This document shows positions 12,674 through 20,447 of a stretch of DNA of 60,941 nucleotides, one piece after another. Source of the stretch: Betaproteobacteria bacterium (GTDB taxonomy: Bacteria; Pseudomonadota; Gammaproteobacteria; Burkholderiales; Usitatibacteraceae); assembly GCA_016711875.1 (NCBI GenBank), contig JADJSD010000012.1, forward strand, positions 1 to 60,941. Reading direction: 5' to 3'. Made by a program: the position numbers and the translations under genes. Positions within the stretch are counted from its first letter, which is position 1. Each line of letters starts with the position of its first letter. The notes under the pieces are model-generated. The model was given only the letters and a program-made list of their open reading frames with translations, searched no databases and was not told the origin of the DNA.

Positions 12674-13810
12674 TCAGCGGCCCAGCACCGATTCGTTGTC
12701 GGCCCCGGCGGCGGGGCAGGCCGCCTGCGCGAGGCGCTGGCCGTTGATCTTGATGGGATTCACCAGCATGCGCATGTCCGGCCGCGCGGGGTGCGGGACG
12801 TTCGCGACGAGGCGGTCGGCCACGAAGGGGCTGCCCAGTGCGGCAGGCAGGTCGTGCACCGGGGCGATGGGCAGCACGCCGCCGAGCTTGCCGAGCCAGT
12901 AGGCCGTGGGCTGGGCGCGAAAGGCCCGGTCCAGCTCCGCGGTGAGCGCCGTGCGGTTTTCGCTGCGAGCCTTGGCTGTCGAGAAGCGCGCGTCCGAGGC
13001 CATGTCCTCGCGACCGATCACCGCGAGCAGGGCCGACCAGAACTTCTCCGTGAGGCACATCACGAAGACCCAGCCGTCCGCGGTGGGCAGCGTCTGCACC
13101 GGCGCGAGTGAGAAGTGGCCGCTGCGCGGCTGGCGCTCGGGCACGTAGCCCTCGTTCAGGTACCAGAGGGCGGCGTAGCCGAGCTGGTGGAGCCCCACGT
13201 CGAAGAGGCAGGTGTCCACGTCGCAGCCCTTGCCCGTCGAACGCGCGTGCACCAGCGCCGCGAGCAGGCCCACCATCGCCGTGAGGCCCGTGGTGTGATC
13301 CACCATCGAGGGGGCGCCGATGCGGGTGGGCGGGCCGTCGGGCTCTCCGGTGAGGGCCATGAGACCGGTCTCGGCCTGCGCGAGGTAGTCGTAGCCGGGC
13401 CAGGCCGTGCGCTCGTTGTCGCGCCCGTAGGCGGAGATGTGCACGCACACGATCGCGGGTTTCACCGACGAAAGGGCCGCGTAGTCGAGCCCCATCTTCG
13501 CGGGCAGGTCGCCCCGGAGGTTGTTGAGCACCACGTCGGCCGTGGCGACCAGCTTGCGAAGCGCCGCCTTGCCTTCGTCGCCGCGCAGGTCGAGCGTCAC
13601 GCTCTTCTTGTTGCTGTTCCAGGTCTGGAAGTATTCGCTGTCGTTCTCCCCGAGGAAGAACGGGCCGGTCTTGCGCGCCGGGTCGCCGCCGGTGGCGAGG
13701 TTCTCGACCTTGATGACTTCCGCGCCGAGGTCCGCAAGGAACATCGAGCCGTAGGGGGCCGCGCCGAACTGTTCGACGGAAACGACGCGCACGCCCGCGA
13801 GGAGCTTCAT
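12674..13810 (-). CDS. CaiB/BaiF family (class III) CoA-transferase
   Basis: A 378-residue class III CoA-transferase that would move CoA from an acyl-CoA donor to a carboxylate. N-terminal motifs VVSVEQFGAAPYGSMFLADLGAEVIKVEN are classical for the family. Catalytic Asp lies in SMVDHTTGLTAM near residue 170. The protein is slightly short compared with the usual 390-430 residues. It follows the GntR regulator by 14 bp on the same strand and diverges from the nitroreductase operon, so it probably activates the pathway's acid. The substrate cannot be read from sequence. Its stop lies 4 bp from the palindromic repeat. Confidence 0.9.
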   Translation of the reverse strand: MKLLAGVRVVSVEQFGAAPYGSMFLADLGAEVIKVENLATGGDPARKTGPFFLGENDSEYFQTWNSNKKSVTLDLRGDEGKAALRKLVATADVVLNNLRGDLPAKMGLDYAALSSVKPAIVCVHISAYGRDNERTAWPGYDYLAQAETGLMALTGEPDGPPTRIGAPSMVDHTTGLTAMVGLLAALVHARSTGKGCDVDTCLFDVGLHQLGYAALWYLNEGYVPERQPRSGHFSLAPVQTLPTADGWVFVMCLTEKFWSALLAVIGREDMASDARFSTAKARSENRTALTAELDRAFRAQPTAYWLGKLGGVLPIAPVHDLPAALGSPFVADRLVANVPHPARPDMRMLVNPIKINGQRLAQAACPAAGADNESVLGR

Positions 13811-13824
13811 GGGAATCCTTTCGT

Positions 13825-14544
13825 TCAGGCCGGCTGGATGCGCAGCCGGGTGTTGTGGCTGAGGCGTTCGCCGGGATACAGGCCGACCGTGGCCATGAGG
13901 TGGCGGCCCTGGCCGTCGAGGTAATGGCGGGTGACCTTGAGGGCGGGCTGGCCGGCCTTGCCCGACAGCGTGGCGGCCTGCGCCCGCGTGAGCGAGACGG
14001 CATTGATGCGCTGCACGACCTCCTTGATGCCCACCGCGTAGCGCCGCTCGACGAGCCGAAGCACCGGAATGTGGCCCTTCTCGATCTCGCCGATGACTTC
14101 CGCGTGTTCCGGGCGCAGGTAGACCTTCAGGTGCCCGACCGGCAGCCTTTCCTTCGGCCGGAAGCGCAGGAGCGAGACGAGGACCAGTTCCTGGCCCGTT
14201 CGCGCGCCCGTCTCCCCGGCCAGCGCCTCGTCCACCTCGACGCTCTCGTGGCCCAGGATCTTCATGCGCGTGGCCTCGCCGAACTGGATGATTTCCTCGA
14301 GCGTTCCCATGCCGTGCACGAAGCTCGCCGCCGGCGCCTGCGCGCGCACGACGGTGCCCACGCCCGCCCGCGCGCTCACGAGGCCCTGGGTCTTGAGATC
14401 CCTCAGTGCCTCGCGCACCGTGTGGCGGCTCACGTCGAAGCGGCGCTGCAGCTCGGCCTCCGTGGGGATGGCGCTGCCCACGGGGTAGCGGCCCTGCTCG
14501 ATCTGCTGGCGCAGGTGCCGCGCGAGGTTGACGACCTTGGTCAT
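13825..14544 (-). CDS. GntR/HutC-family transcriptional regulator
   Basis: A 239-residue regulator. The N-terminal winged helix (about 5-70) has YPVGSAIPTEAELQRRFDVS and HTVREALRDLKTQGLVSARAG; the C-terminal UTRA effector domain ends in HLMATVGLYPGERLSHNTRL. ATG 14544 is chosen because the winged helix begins immediately after it and GGAG-like spacing fits; a longer frame to 14718 would run across the divergent promoter. It sits between the CoA-transferase and the divergent catabolic operon and probably represses both, released by a pathway metabolite. Confidence 0.9.
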   Translation of the reverse strand: MTKVVNLARHLRQQIEQGRYPVGSAIPTEAELQRRFDVSRHTVREALRDLKTQGLVSARAGVGTVVRAQAPAASFVHGMGTLEEIIQFGEATRMKILGHESVEVDEALAGETGARTGQELVLVSLLRFRPKERLPVGHLKVYLRPEHAEVIGEIEKGHIPVLRLVERRYAVGIKEVVQRINAVSLTRAQAATLSGKAGQPALKVTRHYLDGQGRHLMATVGLYPGERLSHNTRLRIQPA

Positions 14545-14553
14545 GGAGGCTAT

Positions 14554-14563
14554 TGTACGGACA
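14554..14563. promoter_or_regulatory. Candidate GntR operator
   Basis: TGTACGGACA, an imperfect TGT-N4-ACA inverted repeat, sits in the 40-bp gap between the divergent regulator and nitroreductase starts. HutC-type regulators often bind TGT-N-ACA sites, so this is a reasonable operator, but only one copy is seen. Confidence 0.35.
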
Positions 14564-14584
14564 AACGGATAAAGGTCAATTTCC

Positions 14585-15277
14585 ATGGCTTCCCTGCCCA
14601 CGGACGAGGCGATCGCCACCCGGCGCGCGGTCCGCGCCTTCCTGCCCACGCCGGTGTCGCGCGAGACGGTCGAATCGCTCCTCGCGGCCGCCTCGCGCGC
14701 GCCGAGCGGCTCCAACATCCAGCCGTGGAAGGTGCGCGCGGTCGCGGGTGAGGTACGCGATCGCCTCTGCCGCGCGGTGCTCGCCGCGCTCGATGCCGAC
14801 GGCGCCGAGGCCCACCAGCGCGAATGGAACTACTACCCGGTCCGCTGGCGCGAGCCCTACCTCGGCCGGCGGCGCAAGGTCGGCTTCGACCTCTACGGGC
14901 TCATGGGCATCGCGCGGGGCGACGTCGAGGCCATGGCGGACCAGCGGCGCCGCAACTACGAGTTCTTCGGCGCGCCCGTGGGGCTCGTCTTCACGCTCGA
15001 CGAGGACCTCGAGATCGGCAGCTGGCTGGACCTGGGCATCTTCATCGGCACCTTCGTCGTCGCCGCGCGCGGGATGGGGCTCGACACCTGCCCGCAGGCG
15101 GCCTTCGCGGACTTCCACGCCGTCCTGCGCCGCGAGCTCGGCATCCCGCAGAACGAGATCGTCATCTGCGGCATGGCCCTGGGCCACGCGGACCCGGACG
15201 CGCCCGAGAACCGCCTCGTCACCGACCGGGCGCCCCCCTCGCAGTTCGCCACCTTCGAAGGATTCCCCCCCGCATGA
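14585..15277 (+). CDS. Nitroreductase-family flavoprotein
   Basis: A 230-residue FMN-dependent oxidoreductase of the nitroreductase fold. The FMN-binding start is ATRRAVRAFLPTPV, then AASRAPSGSNIQPWKV. The later block is FIGTFVVAARGMGLDTCPQ and the end is ICGMALGHADPDAPENR, as in the NfnB/BluB-like group. In a catabolic operon such enzymes usually reduce nitro groups or activated double bonds, or dehydrogenate. It is the first gene of the operon, 40 bp from the divergent GntR gene, and overlaps the next gene by 4 bases (ATGA). Confidence 0.88.
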   Translation: MASLPTDEAIATRRAVRAFLPTPVSRETVESLLAAASRAPSGSNIQPWKVRAVAGEVRDRLCRAVLAALDADGAEAHQREWNYYPVRWREPYLGRRRKVGFDLYGLMGIARGDVEAMADQRRRNYEFFGAPVGLVFTLDEDLEIGSWLDLGIFIGTFVVAARGMGLDTCPQAAFADFHAVLRRELGIPQNEIVICGMALGHADPDAPENRLVTDRAPPSQFATFEGFPPA

Positions 15278-16377
15278 CGCAAGCACTCGACATCGCCGTG
15301 CTGCCCGGCGACGGCATCGGCCGGGAAGTGATGCCCGCCTGCCTGGCGATCCTCGCCGCGGCCGAGGCGCTCACCGGCGGCCCCGCGCTTCGTTGCACGA
15401 ACTGGCCGGCCGGCGCGCTCCACTACCGCGACCACGGCGAGGCCCTGCCCGCCGCCACGCTAGCGGCTTGCGGCAAGGCGGACGCCATCCTTTTCGGCGC
15501 CATGGGGTGGCCGGACATCCGCTACCCGGACGGCACGGAGCCCATCCCGCAGCTCGACCTGCGCATGGCCTTCGACCTCTACGCGGGCGTGCGTCCCATC
15601 CGCTGGTTCCCGGGCCTGCCGCGCGTGCTGGCGGACCCGCGCGCGGAGCAGGTCGATTTCGTGCTGGTGCGCGAGCAGACCGAGGGGCTCTTCTACGCGC
15701 GCGGCCGCGGGCGAATGGTGGACGACGCCGAGGCCTACGACACCATGCAGATCACCCGCAAGGGCACGGCGCGGGTGAGCGAATTCGCCTTCCGGATCGC
15801 CGAGCGGCGCAAGGAACGCCGCGGCAAGGCCACCGTCACCTGCGTCGACAAGTCGAACGTGTTCGCCTCCATGGCGTTCTTCCGCAAGGTCTTCGACGAC
15901 GTGGCGCGGGATCACCCGTCGGTCGCGGCCGACTACGCCTACGTGGACGCGATGGCGCTCAACATGGTGAAGAAGCCCTGGATGCTCGACGTGCTCGTCA
16001 CGGAGAACATGTTCGGCGACATCCTCTCGGACCTGGGCGCGGGCCTCATCGGCGGGATGGGCATGGCGCCTTCCGCGGACATCGGCGATGCGCACGGGCT
16101 CTTCCAGCCGGCCCACGGCACCGCGCCGGACATCGCCGGCCAGGGCAAGGCCAATCCGTCGGCGATGATCCTGTCGGCCGCGATGATGCTCGACTGGCTC
16201 GCCGTGCGGCATTCGGAGCCTTCTCTGGAGCGCCGGGCACGGCTCCTCGAACGGGCGCTGGAATCAGCGCTCGCCGCGGGCACCGTGCCGATGGAGATCG
16301 GCGGCGGCGCCGGTCTCGACGAGATGACCCGCGCCACGCTGGAAGCGCTCCCGGCCGCGGCGAAGGATCTGCCATGA
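15274..16377 (+). CDS. Isocitrate/isopropylmalate dehydrogenase family protein
   Basis: A 367-residue NAD(P)-dependent beta-decarboxylating hydroxyacid dehydrogenase. Visible family signatures: LPGDGIGREVMPACL at the start, LRMAFDLYAGVRPIRWFPG (substrate arginines), ITRKGTARVSEFAF, the metal Asp region DILSDLGAGLIGGMGMAPSA, and HGTAPDIAGQGKANPSAMIL. It resembles the tartrate/D-malate/isopropylmalate branch; the context argues against leucine synthesis because no leuCD or leuA lies nearby. It probably oxidises and decarboxylates a 2-hydroxy-3-carboxy acid in the pathway. ATG 15274 overlaps the nitroreductase stop, implying translational coupling. Confidence 0.88.
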   Translation: MTQALDIAVLPGDGIGREVMPACLAILAAAEALTGGPALRCTNWPAGALHYRDHGEALPAATLAACGKADAILFGAMGWPDIRYPDGTEPIPQLDLRMAFDLYAGVRPIRWFPGLPRVLADPRAEQVDFVLVREQTEGLFYARGRGRMVDDAEAYDTMQITRKGTARVSEFAFRIAERRKERRGKATVTCVDKSNVFASMAFFRKVFDDVARDHPSVAADYAYVDAMALNMVKKPWMLDVLVTENMFGDILSDLGAGLIGGMGMAPSADIGDAHGLFQPAHGTAPDIAGQGKANPSAMILSAAMMLDWLAVRHSEPSLERRARLLERALESALAAGTVPMEIGGGAGLDEMTRATLEALPAAAKDLP

Positions 16378-16670
16378 GCTTCGTCGTCACCGTGCACTTC
16401 GCCGCGAAGCCGGAGCACCGGGAAGCCTTCCGAGCCGCGATGGTCGCGAACGCCCGGGCCTCGCGCGAGAACGAGCCCGGCTGCCGCCAGTTCGACGTCT
16501 GCGAGACGGCCGACGGCGCCGCGATCTTTCTCTACGAGATCTACGATGACGAGGCGGCCTTCCGCGCCCACCTCGCCACGGACCATTACCTGCGCTTCAA
16601 CGAGACCACCACGCCGTGGGTGGCCGAGAAGCGCGTCGCCACCTTCCACCGCCTCGATCCCCGGACCTGA
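16374..16670 (+). CDS. ABM-domain (antibiotic biosynthesis monooxygenase-like) protein
   Basis: A 98-residue single-domain protein of the dimeric alpha/beta barrel (ABM) superfamily: SFVVTVHFAAKPEHREAFRA, NEPGCRQFDVCE and FLYEIYDDEAAFRAHL with a terminal Trp/His-containing strand. Members include cofactor-free quinol monooxygenases such as YgiN, and also non-catalytic proteins. Its ATG overlaps the dehydrogenase stop (ATGA), so it is made in step with the operon. Whether it oxygenates an intermediate or only isomerises or binds is unknown. Confidence 0.82.
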   Translation: MSFVVTVHFAAKPEHREAFRAAMVANARASRENEPGCRQFDVCETADGAAIFLYEIYDDEAAFRAHLATDHYLRFNETTTPWVAEKRVATFHRLDPRT

Positions 16671-16673
16671 CCC

Positions 16674-17633
16674 ATGCACATCCCGAAGAAGATGCTCGTC
16701 GTCGACGTCGCCCCGCGCGACGGCCTGCAGAGCCTGCCCAAGTGGATCCCCACGGACGAAAAGGTGTGGCTGTGCGACCGCCTCACGGACCTCGGCGTGC
16801 CCGTGGTGGAGGTGGCGAGCTTCGCCCACCCGAAGGTGGTGCCCAACATGCGCGATGCCGAGGAGGTGTTCGCGCGCATCCGTCGCAAGCCAGGCGTCGT
16901 GTACCGGGGCCAGGCGCCGAACGTGCGCGGCGCGCACCGGGCCATCGAGGCGAAGGTGGGCGAGATGCTCGGGCTCATCACGGTGAGCGAGACCTACACG
17001 CACCACAACCAGAACATGTCGAACGAGCAGGCGATCGAGCAGAACATCCAGTCCTTCCGGCTGGCGGAGCGCGAGGGCATCCCGTTCGTCATGGCGCTCG
17101 GCATGGCCTTCTGGTGCCCGTACGAGGGCCTCATCCCGGAAGAGGCCGTGATCGCCATGGTGGGCCGCTTCCGCGAAGCGGGCATCAAGCGGCAGTACCT
17201 CGCCGGCTCCATCGGCATGGAGGACCCGGCGCACGTGAACCGGCTCTTCCGCCGGCTCTACGAGAAGTACCCCGATATCGAGCTGGGTTTCCATATCCAC
17301 AACCTCTCGGGCATGGCCACCGCCAACATCGTGGCGGCCATGGACGCTGGCGTACACTGGCTCGAAGGCGCCATCTGCGGCATCGGTGGCGGGATGGCCA
17401 TCCCGACGAGCGTGGGCAAGGTCGGCAACTATCCGATGGAAGACCTCGTTACCATGCTGGAGGAGATGGGCGTGGAAACCGGCCTCAAGTCGGCCGAGGT
17501 CATCGCCGCGGCCAAGGAGATCGGCTCGCGACTGGCCATTCCCGTCGAAAGCCACCGGGGCACCGGGTGCACGCGGGAAGAAGTGATGCGCGCCGGCGCC
17601 GACAATCCCAACAACCCCCAGGTCACGGCCTGA
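16674..17633 (+). CDS. HMG-CoA lyase-like DRE-TIM metallolyase lacking the signature cysteine
   Basis: A 319-residue TIM-barrel lyase. It keeps the DRE-TIM features DVAPRDGLQ (metal Asp and catalytic Arg, residues 11-15), VEVASFAHPKVVPNM and the HxH metal motif in LGFHIHNLSGMATAN. In true hydroxymethylglutaryl-CoA lyases the active-site loop reads GLGGCPYA with an essential Cys; here it is CGIGGGMAIPTS, so that Cys is Gly. The enzyme should still cleave a carbon-carbon bond in a 3-hydroxyacyl(-CoA) type substrate, but HMG-CoA itself is uncertain. It lies 3 bp after the ABM gene and upstream of the Bug binding protein. Confidence 0.85.
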   Translation: MHIPKKMLVVDVAPRDGLQSLPKWIPTDEKVWLCDRLTDLGVPVVEVASFAHPKVVPNMRDAEEVFARIRRKPGVVYRGQAPNVRGAHRAIEAKVGEMLGLITVSETYTHHNQNMSNEQAIEQNIQSFRLAEREGIPFVMALGMAFWCPYEGLIPEEAVIAMVGRFREAGIKRQYLAGSIGMEDPAHVNRLFRRLYEKYPDIELGFHIHNLSGMATANIVAAMDAGVHWLEGAICGIGGGMAIPTSVGKVGNYPMEDLVTMLEEMGVETGLKSAEVIAAAKEIGSRLAIPVESHRGTGCTREEVMRAGADNPNNPQVTA

Positions 17634-17666
17634 GGGACTGAAAACCGCAACGAGGAGGAATCAACC

Positions 17667-18638
17667 ATGCTGTCACGCATCGCTCGCGCAGCCGTCGCCG
17701 GCGCGCTCCTGTGCTTCGGCACGATGGCCGCCGCCCAGCAGTACCCCACCAAGCCCGTCCGGCTGATCGTCCCGTTCCCCGCGGGCCAGGCCACCGACCT
17801 CGCCGCGCGCGTGATCGCCGAGGCGCTCGGCAAGGAATGGGGCCAGTCCGTCGTGGTCGAGAACGTCGGCGGCGGCGCCGGCATCCCGGGCATGGTGGCG
17901 GCGAAGAACGCGCCGGCCGACGGCTACACGCTCGCCATGGGCACGAGCGCCGTGCTGGTGGTGAACCCGGCCATCATGGCCTCGATCCCCTACGACCCGA
18001 TGAACGACTTCGCGTACATCGGCCCGGTGTTCCGCAATCCGCTCATCATCGTGGCCACGGAAAAGTCGCCTTATCGCACGGTGAAGGACCTCGTGGAAGC
18101 GGCGAAGAAGAATCCCGGCAAGCTCAACTGGGGGTATCCCGGCGCGGGCACCACGCAGCACCTCACCGGCGAGCTCTTCAAGCAGGTGGCGGGCGTGGAT
18201 ATCCAAGGCGTGATGTACAAGGGCAGCGCCGCGGCGGTGCAGGATCTCCTCGGCGGCCAGATCGAGCTTTCGGTGGACGGCATCGGCCCGAACCTGCCGC
18301 ACATCAAGGCGGGCAAGCTGCGCGCGCTCGCTTCGACGGGCGAGCAACGCGCGACTCAACTGCCGGACGTTCCGACGGTGGCCGAACAGGGATATCCCGG
18401 CTTCTCCGGTGAAGGCTGGGGCGGCGTGGTGGTGACGAAGGGCGCACCGGCGGACATCGTGGCCAAGGTCTCGCGCGACCTCGCCAAGGTGATGAACGAC
18501 CCGGCGGTGCAGGATCGCCTCGTGAAGGCCGGCCTCGCCGTGGACAACATGCCGCGCGAGCAGTGGATCGCCTTCGCGAAGAAGACGCACGCCACCTGGG
18601 GCGACGTCGCCCGCCGCAACAACATCAAGCTGCAGTGA
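17667..18638 (+). CDS. Bug-type (TctC-like) periplasmic substrate-binding protein
   Basis: A 323-residue secreted solute receptor: signal peptide (about 1-24, cleavage after AAA), then YPTKPVRLIVPFPAGQATDLAARVIA and the internal GADGYTLAMGTS-like block, both typical of Bug proteins of tripartite tricarboxylate transporters. These bind carboxylates such as citrate or glutarate with high affinity. No TctA or TctB membrane partner is in the window, as is common for betaproteobacterial Bug genes. It closes the catabolic operon, 33 bp after the lyase with AGGAGGA before its ATG, and suggests that the pathway substrate is a di- or tricarboxylate. Confidence 0.92.
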   Translation: MLSRIARAAVAGALLCFGTMAAAQQYPTKPVRLIVPFPAGQATDLAARVIAEALGKEWGQSVVVENVGGGAGIPGMVAAKNAPADGYTLAMGTSAVLVVNPAIMASIPYDPMNDFAYIGPVFRNPLIIVATEKSPYRTVKDLVEAAKKNPGKLNWGYPGAGTTQHLTGELFKQVAGVDIQGVMYKGSAAAVQDLLGGQIELSVDGIGPNLPHIKAGKLRALASTGEQRATQLPDVPTVAEQGYPGFSGEGWGGVVVTKGAPADIVAKVSRDLAKVMNDPAVQDRLVKAGLAVDNMPREQWIAFAKKTHATWGDVARRNNIKLQ

Positions 18639-18643
18639 ACCCT

Positions 18644-18739
18644 AATTCGGGGTCAGGTACGAAATGGTCCTTGTCCCCGAATTATTCCTGAGCGAATGAA
18701 ATTGGGGACAGGGACCATTTCGTACCTGACCCCGAATTT
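18644..18739. repeat. REP-like inverted pair, GGGGTCAGGTACGAAAT family
   Basis: Two imperfect hairpin units face each other: 18644-18683 (AATTCGGGGTCAGGTACGAA...GTCCCCGAATT) and 18699-18739 (inverted). Each unit pairs GGGGTCAGG with CCTTGTCCCC or CCTGTCCCC around a central T-T mismatch, the usual shape of REP sequences. The pair follows the Bug gene stop by 5 bp, and the second unit supplies the first codons of the DehI-like gene. Confidence 0.88.
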
Positions 18740-19538
18740 GCCTGAGCTGCCAGAAGACGAGGCGAACGGTGCAATAGCCTCGATCTACGAGGAGATCCGG
18801 TATCTCGGCGGCGTGCCGATGGTCGCCCTGATCTTCCGCCACCTGGCCACCCTGCCCGGTGCGCTCGAATGGACGTGGGACGCGCTGGCCCCCGCCTGGC
18901 GAAGCGGTCAGTTGCAGGAGTCCGCCTGGCGCATCGCGAAGGAAGCACCGATCGAGCCGATCGCCCCCATCTCCCGGCCCGCTCTGGCCCTACTCGGCGT
19001 GGACAATACGGGACGTGACGAGATCGCAACCGTGCTCGCGGCGTACAACCGCGCCAATCCGGAGAACCTCCTCAGCGTACTGTGCCTGCTGAGCCTCGCC
19101 GCGGGGCGCGGCGCGTCCCGGCCATACCCGTCACGGCCCTGGATTCCACCGCCGGCGCCGGGCCCCCTGGTCGCGATGGGCGATGTCCGCAGCCTGTCGC
19201 CCGACATGGCCGAGCTGCTCGCCAAGGTGGGCGGCCCTGCACCGGCCGGCGGCGTCCGCGTTGTGCAGAGCCTGTATCGTCACTTCGTCCATCGGCCCGC
19301 CTTCCTGGCGCTGGCCGTGACGCTGATCCGCCAACGGTACGACGACGGCACGCTGTTCGCCGGCGCATCCCGCGTGCATGAAGCCATGTCACGGGCTGCC
19401 GAAGAGATCGTGCAAGGCCTGTCGTCGCCGCCGGCGCCGGATCCGGGCATCGTCCCGGTCTGCAGCCGTTTCGGCGGCACGATCATTCCCGGCATGATCG
19501 TGGCAGGTCGCCTGCTGGACGAGGCGATGGCCAAATAG
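18696..19538 (+). CDS. DehI-like (group I haloacid dehalogenase family) protein
   Basis: A 280-residue, mostly alpha-helical protein resembling the DehI/halocarboxylic acid dehydrogenase family. Two similar halves are visible: LPEDEANGAIASIYEEIRYL with FRHLATLPGALEWTWDALAP, and again SPDMAELLAKVGG with RHFVHRPAFLALAVTLIRQ. Some family members hydrolyse D- and L-2-haloacids; many are uncharacterised, so the substrate is open. Residues 1-14 (MKLGTGTISYLTPN) are translated from the REP unit at 18699-18739. The native start seems lost, or translation begins at TTG 18738. No convincing ribosome site precedes ATG 18696. Confidence 0.7.
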   Translation: MKLGTGTISYLTPNLPELPEDEANGAIASIYEEIRYLGGVPMVALIFRHLATLPGALEWTWDALAPAWRSGQLQESAWRIAKEAPIEPIAPISRPALALLGVDNTGRDEIATVLAAYNRANPENLLSVLCLLSLAAGRGASRPYPSRPWIPPPAPGPLVAMGDVRSLSPDMAELLAKVGGPAPAGGVRVVQSLYRHFVHRPAFLALAVTLIRQRYDDGTLFAGASRVHEAMSRAAEEIVQGLSSPPAPDPGIVPVCSRFGGTIIPGMIVAGRLLDEAMAK

Positions 19539-19551
19539 GACCGGGCCGCAT

Positions 19552-19592
19552 AATTTGGGGTCAGGTGCGAAATTGTCCCTGTCCCCGATTTT
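19552..19592. repeat. REP-like unit upstream of RAYT
   Basis: A single unit beginning AATTTGGGGTCAGGTGCGAA and ending GTCCCCGATTTT, 38 bp before the RAYT start. GGGGTCAGG pairs with CCTGTCCCC apart from a central T-T mismatch. Same family as 18644-18739 and 20339-20437. Confidence 0.88.
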
Positions 19593-19630
19593 CGTTGTCC
19601 ACCTGATGCCATGCTCCCCGTTATGGGGAA

Positions 19631-20317
19631 ATGGCCAGACTTCCCCGCATCGACCTGCCCGGTTGCCCCCAGCACCTCGTCGTGCGCGGAAACAATCGCT
19701 CCACGATGTTCCGCGACGATGCGGACCGCATGATCTTCCTTCGCTTCGTCGAGGACCACCTGGAAGAATCGGCCATGGACCTGCACGCGTACGTGCTCAT
19801 GTCCAATCACGTGCACCTGCTGGCGACAGCCCATCGGGAACACGGGGTGTCGGCGTTCATGCATCGCACCGGCAGCAAGTTCGCGCGACTCATGAACCTG
19901 CGCTGGGGACGTACCGGCACGCTCTTCGAAGGCAGGTTCCGCTCCTCGCTGGTGCAGGACGACATCTATCTGGTCACCTGCATGCGGTACATCGACCTCA
20001 ATCCCGTGCGCGCCGGTCTGGCACGGCATCCGGCCGACTATCCGTGGTCCAGCTATCGGCGCAATGCGGGGATGGAACCGCTGGCGCCGCTGGTAGCCAA
20101 TCCGGCCTATCTCGCCTTGGCGAACTCGCCGGTTTCGAGGGGGCAGTGCTACCGGGCGCTCTGCGAAGCCGGCATGCCGCAAGGGACGCTCGACACAATC
20201 CGCGAAAGGCTAGCCGCCTCGCGCCCGCTGGGAAGCGCGGCATTCGTAGAAGACGTGGATTCGCGCCTCGGCCTGATCGGCCCACCCCGGGCAAGGGGTC
20301 GTCCTCGCAAGAAATGA
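19631..20317 (+). CDS. REP-associated tyrosine transposase (RAYT)
   Basis: A 228-residue single-strand DNA transposase of the Y1/IS200-like superfamily. It has the HUH metal motif in YVLMSNHVHLL (about residue 57), and the catalytic Tyr helix around DDIYLVTCMRYIDLNPVRAG with the typical PWSSYRRN downstream. RAYTs nick and join REP hairpins and probably spread them. The gene is flanked by REP-like units on both sides, which fits a self-contained REP/RAYT module. The start ATG 19631 has GGGGA immediately upstream. It appears intact. Confidence 0.92.
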   Translation: MARLPRIDLPGCPQHLVVRGNNRSTMFRDDADRMIFLRFVEDHLEESAMDLHAYVLMSNHVHLLATAHREHGVSAFMHRTGSKFARLMNLRWGRTGTLFEGRFRSSLVQDDIYLVTCMRYIDLNPVRAGLARHPADYPWSSYRRNAGMEPLAPLVANPAYLALANSPVSRGQCYRALCEAGMPQGTLDTIRERLAASRPLGSAAFVEDVDSRLGLIGPPRARGRPRKK

Positions 20318-20338
20318 GGCCTTTCGCCGAATTCGGCG

Positions 20339-20437
20339 AATTCGGGGTCAGGTACGAAATTCAACCTGTCCCCGAAATGTCGGGACGGGCTGGGGAAAAT
20401 CGGGGGCAGATTGAATTTCGTACCTGACCCCGATTTT
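20339..20437. repeat. REP-like inverted pair downstream of RAYT
   Basis: Units at 20339-20377 (AATTCGGGGTCAGGTACGAA, ending CCTGTCCCC) and 20396-20437 (inverted, ending CGTACCTGACCCCG) face each other. The pair lies between RAYT and the convergent efflux outer-membrane gene, where it may also terminate both transcripts. Just before it, GAATTCGGC is repeated twice (20329-20342). Confidence 0.88.
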
Positions 20438-20447
20438 CCGATCTTCG

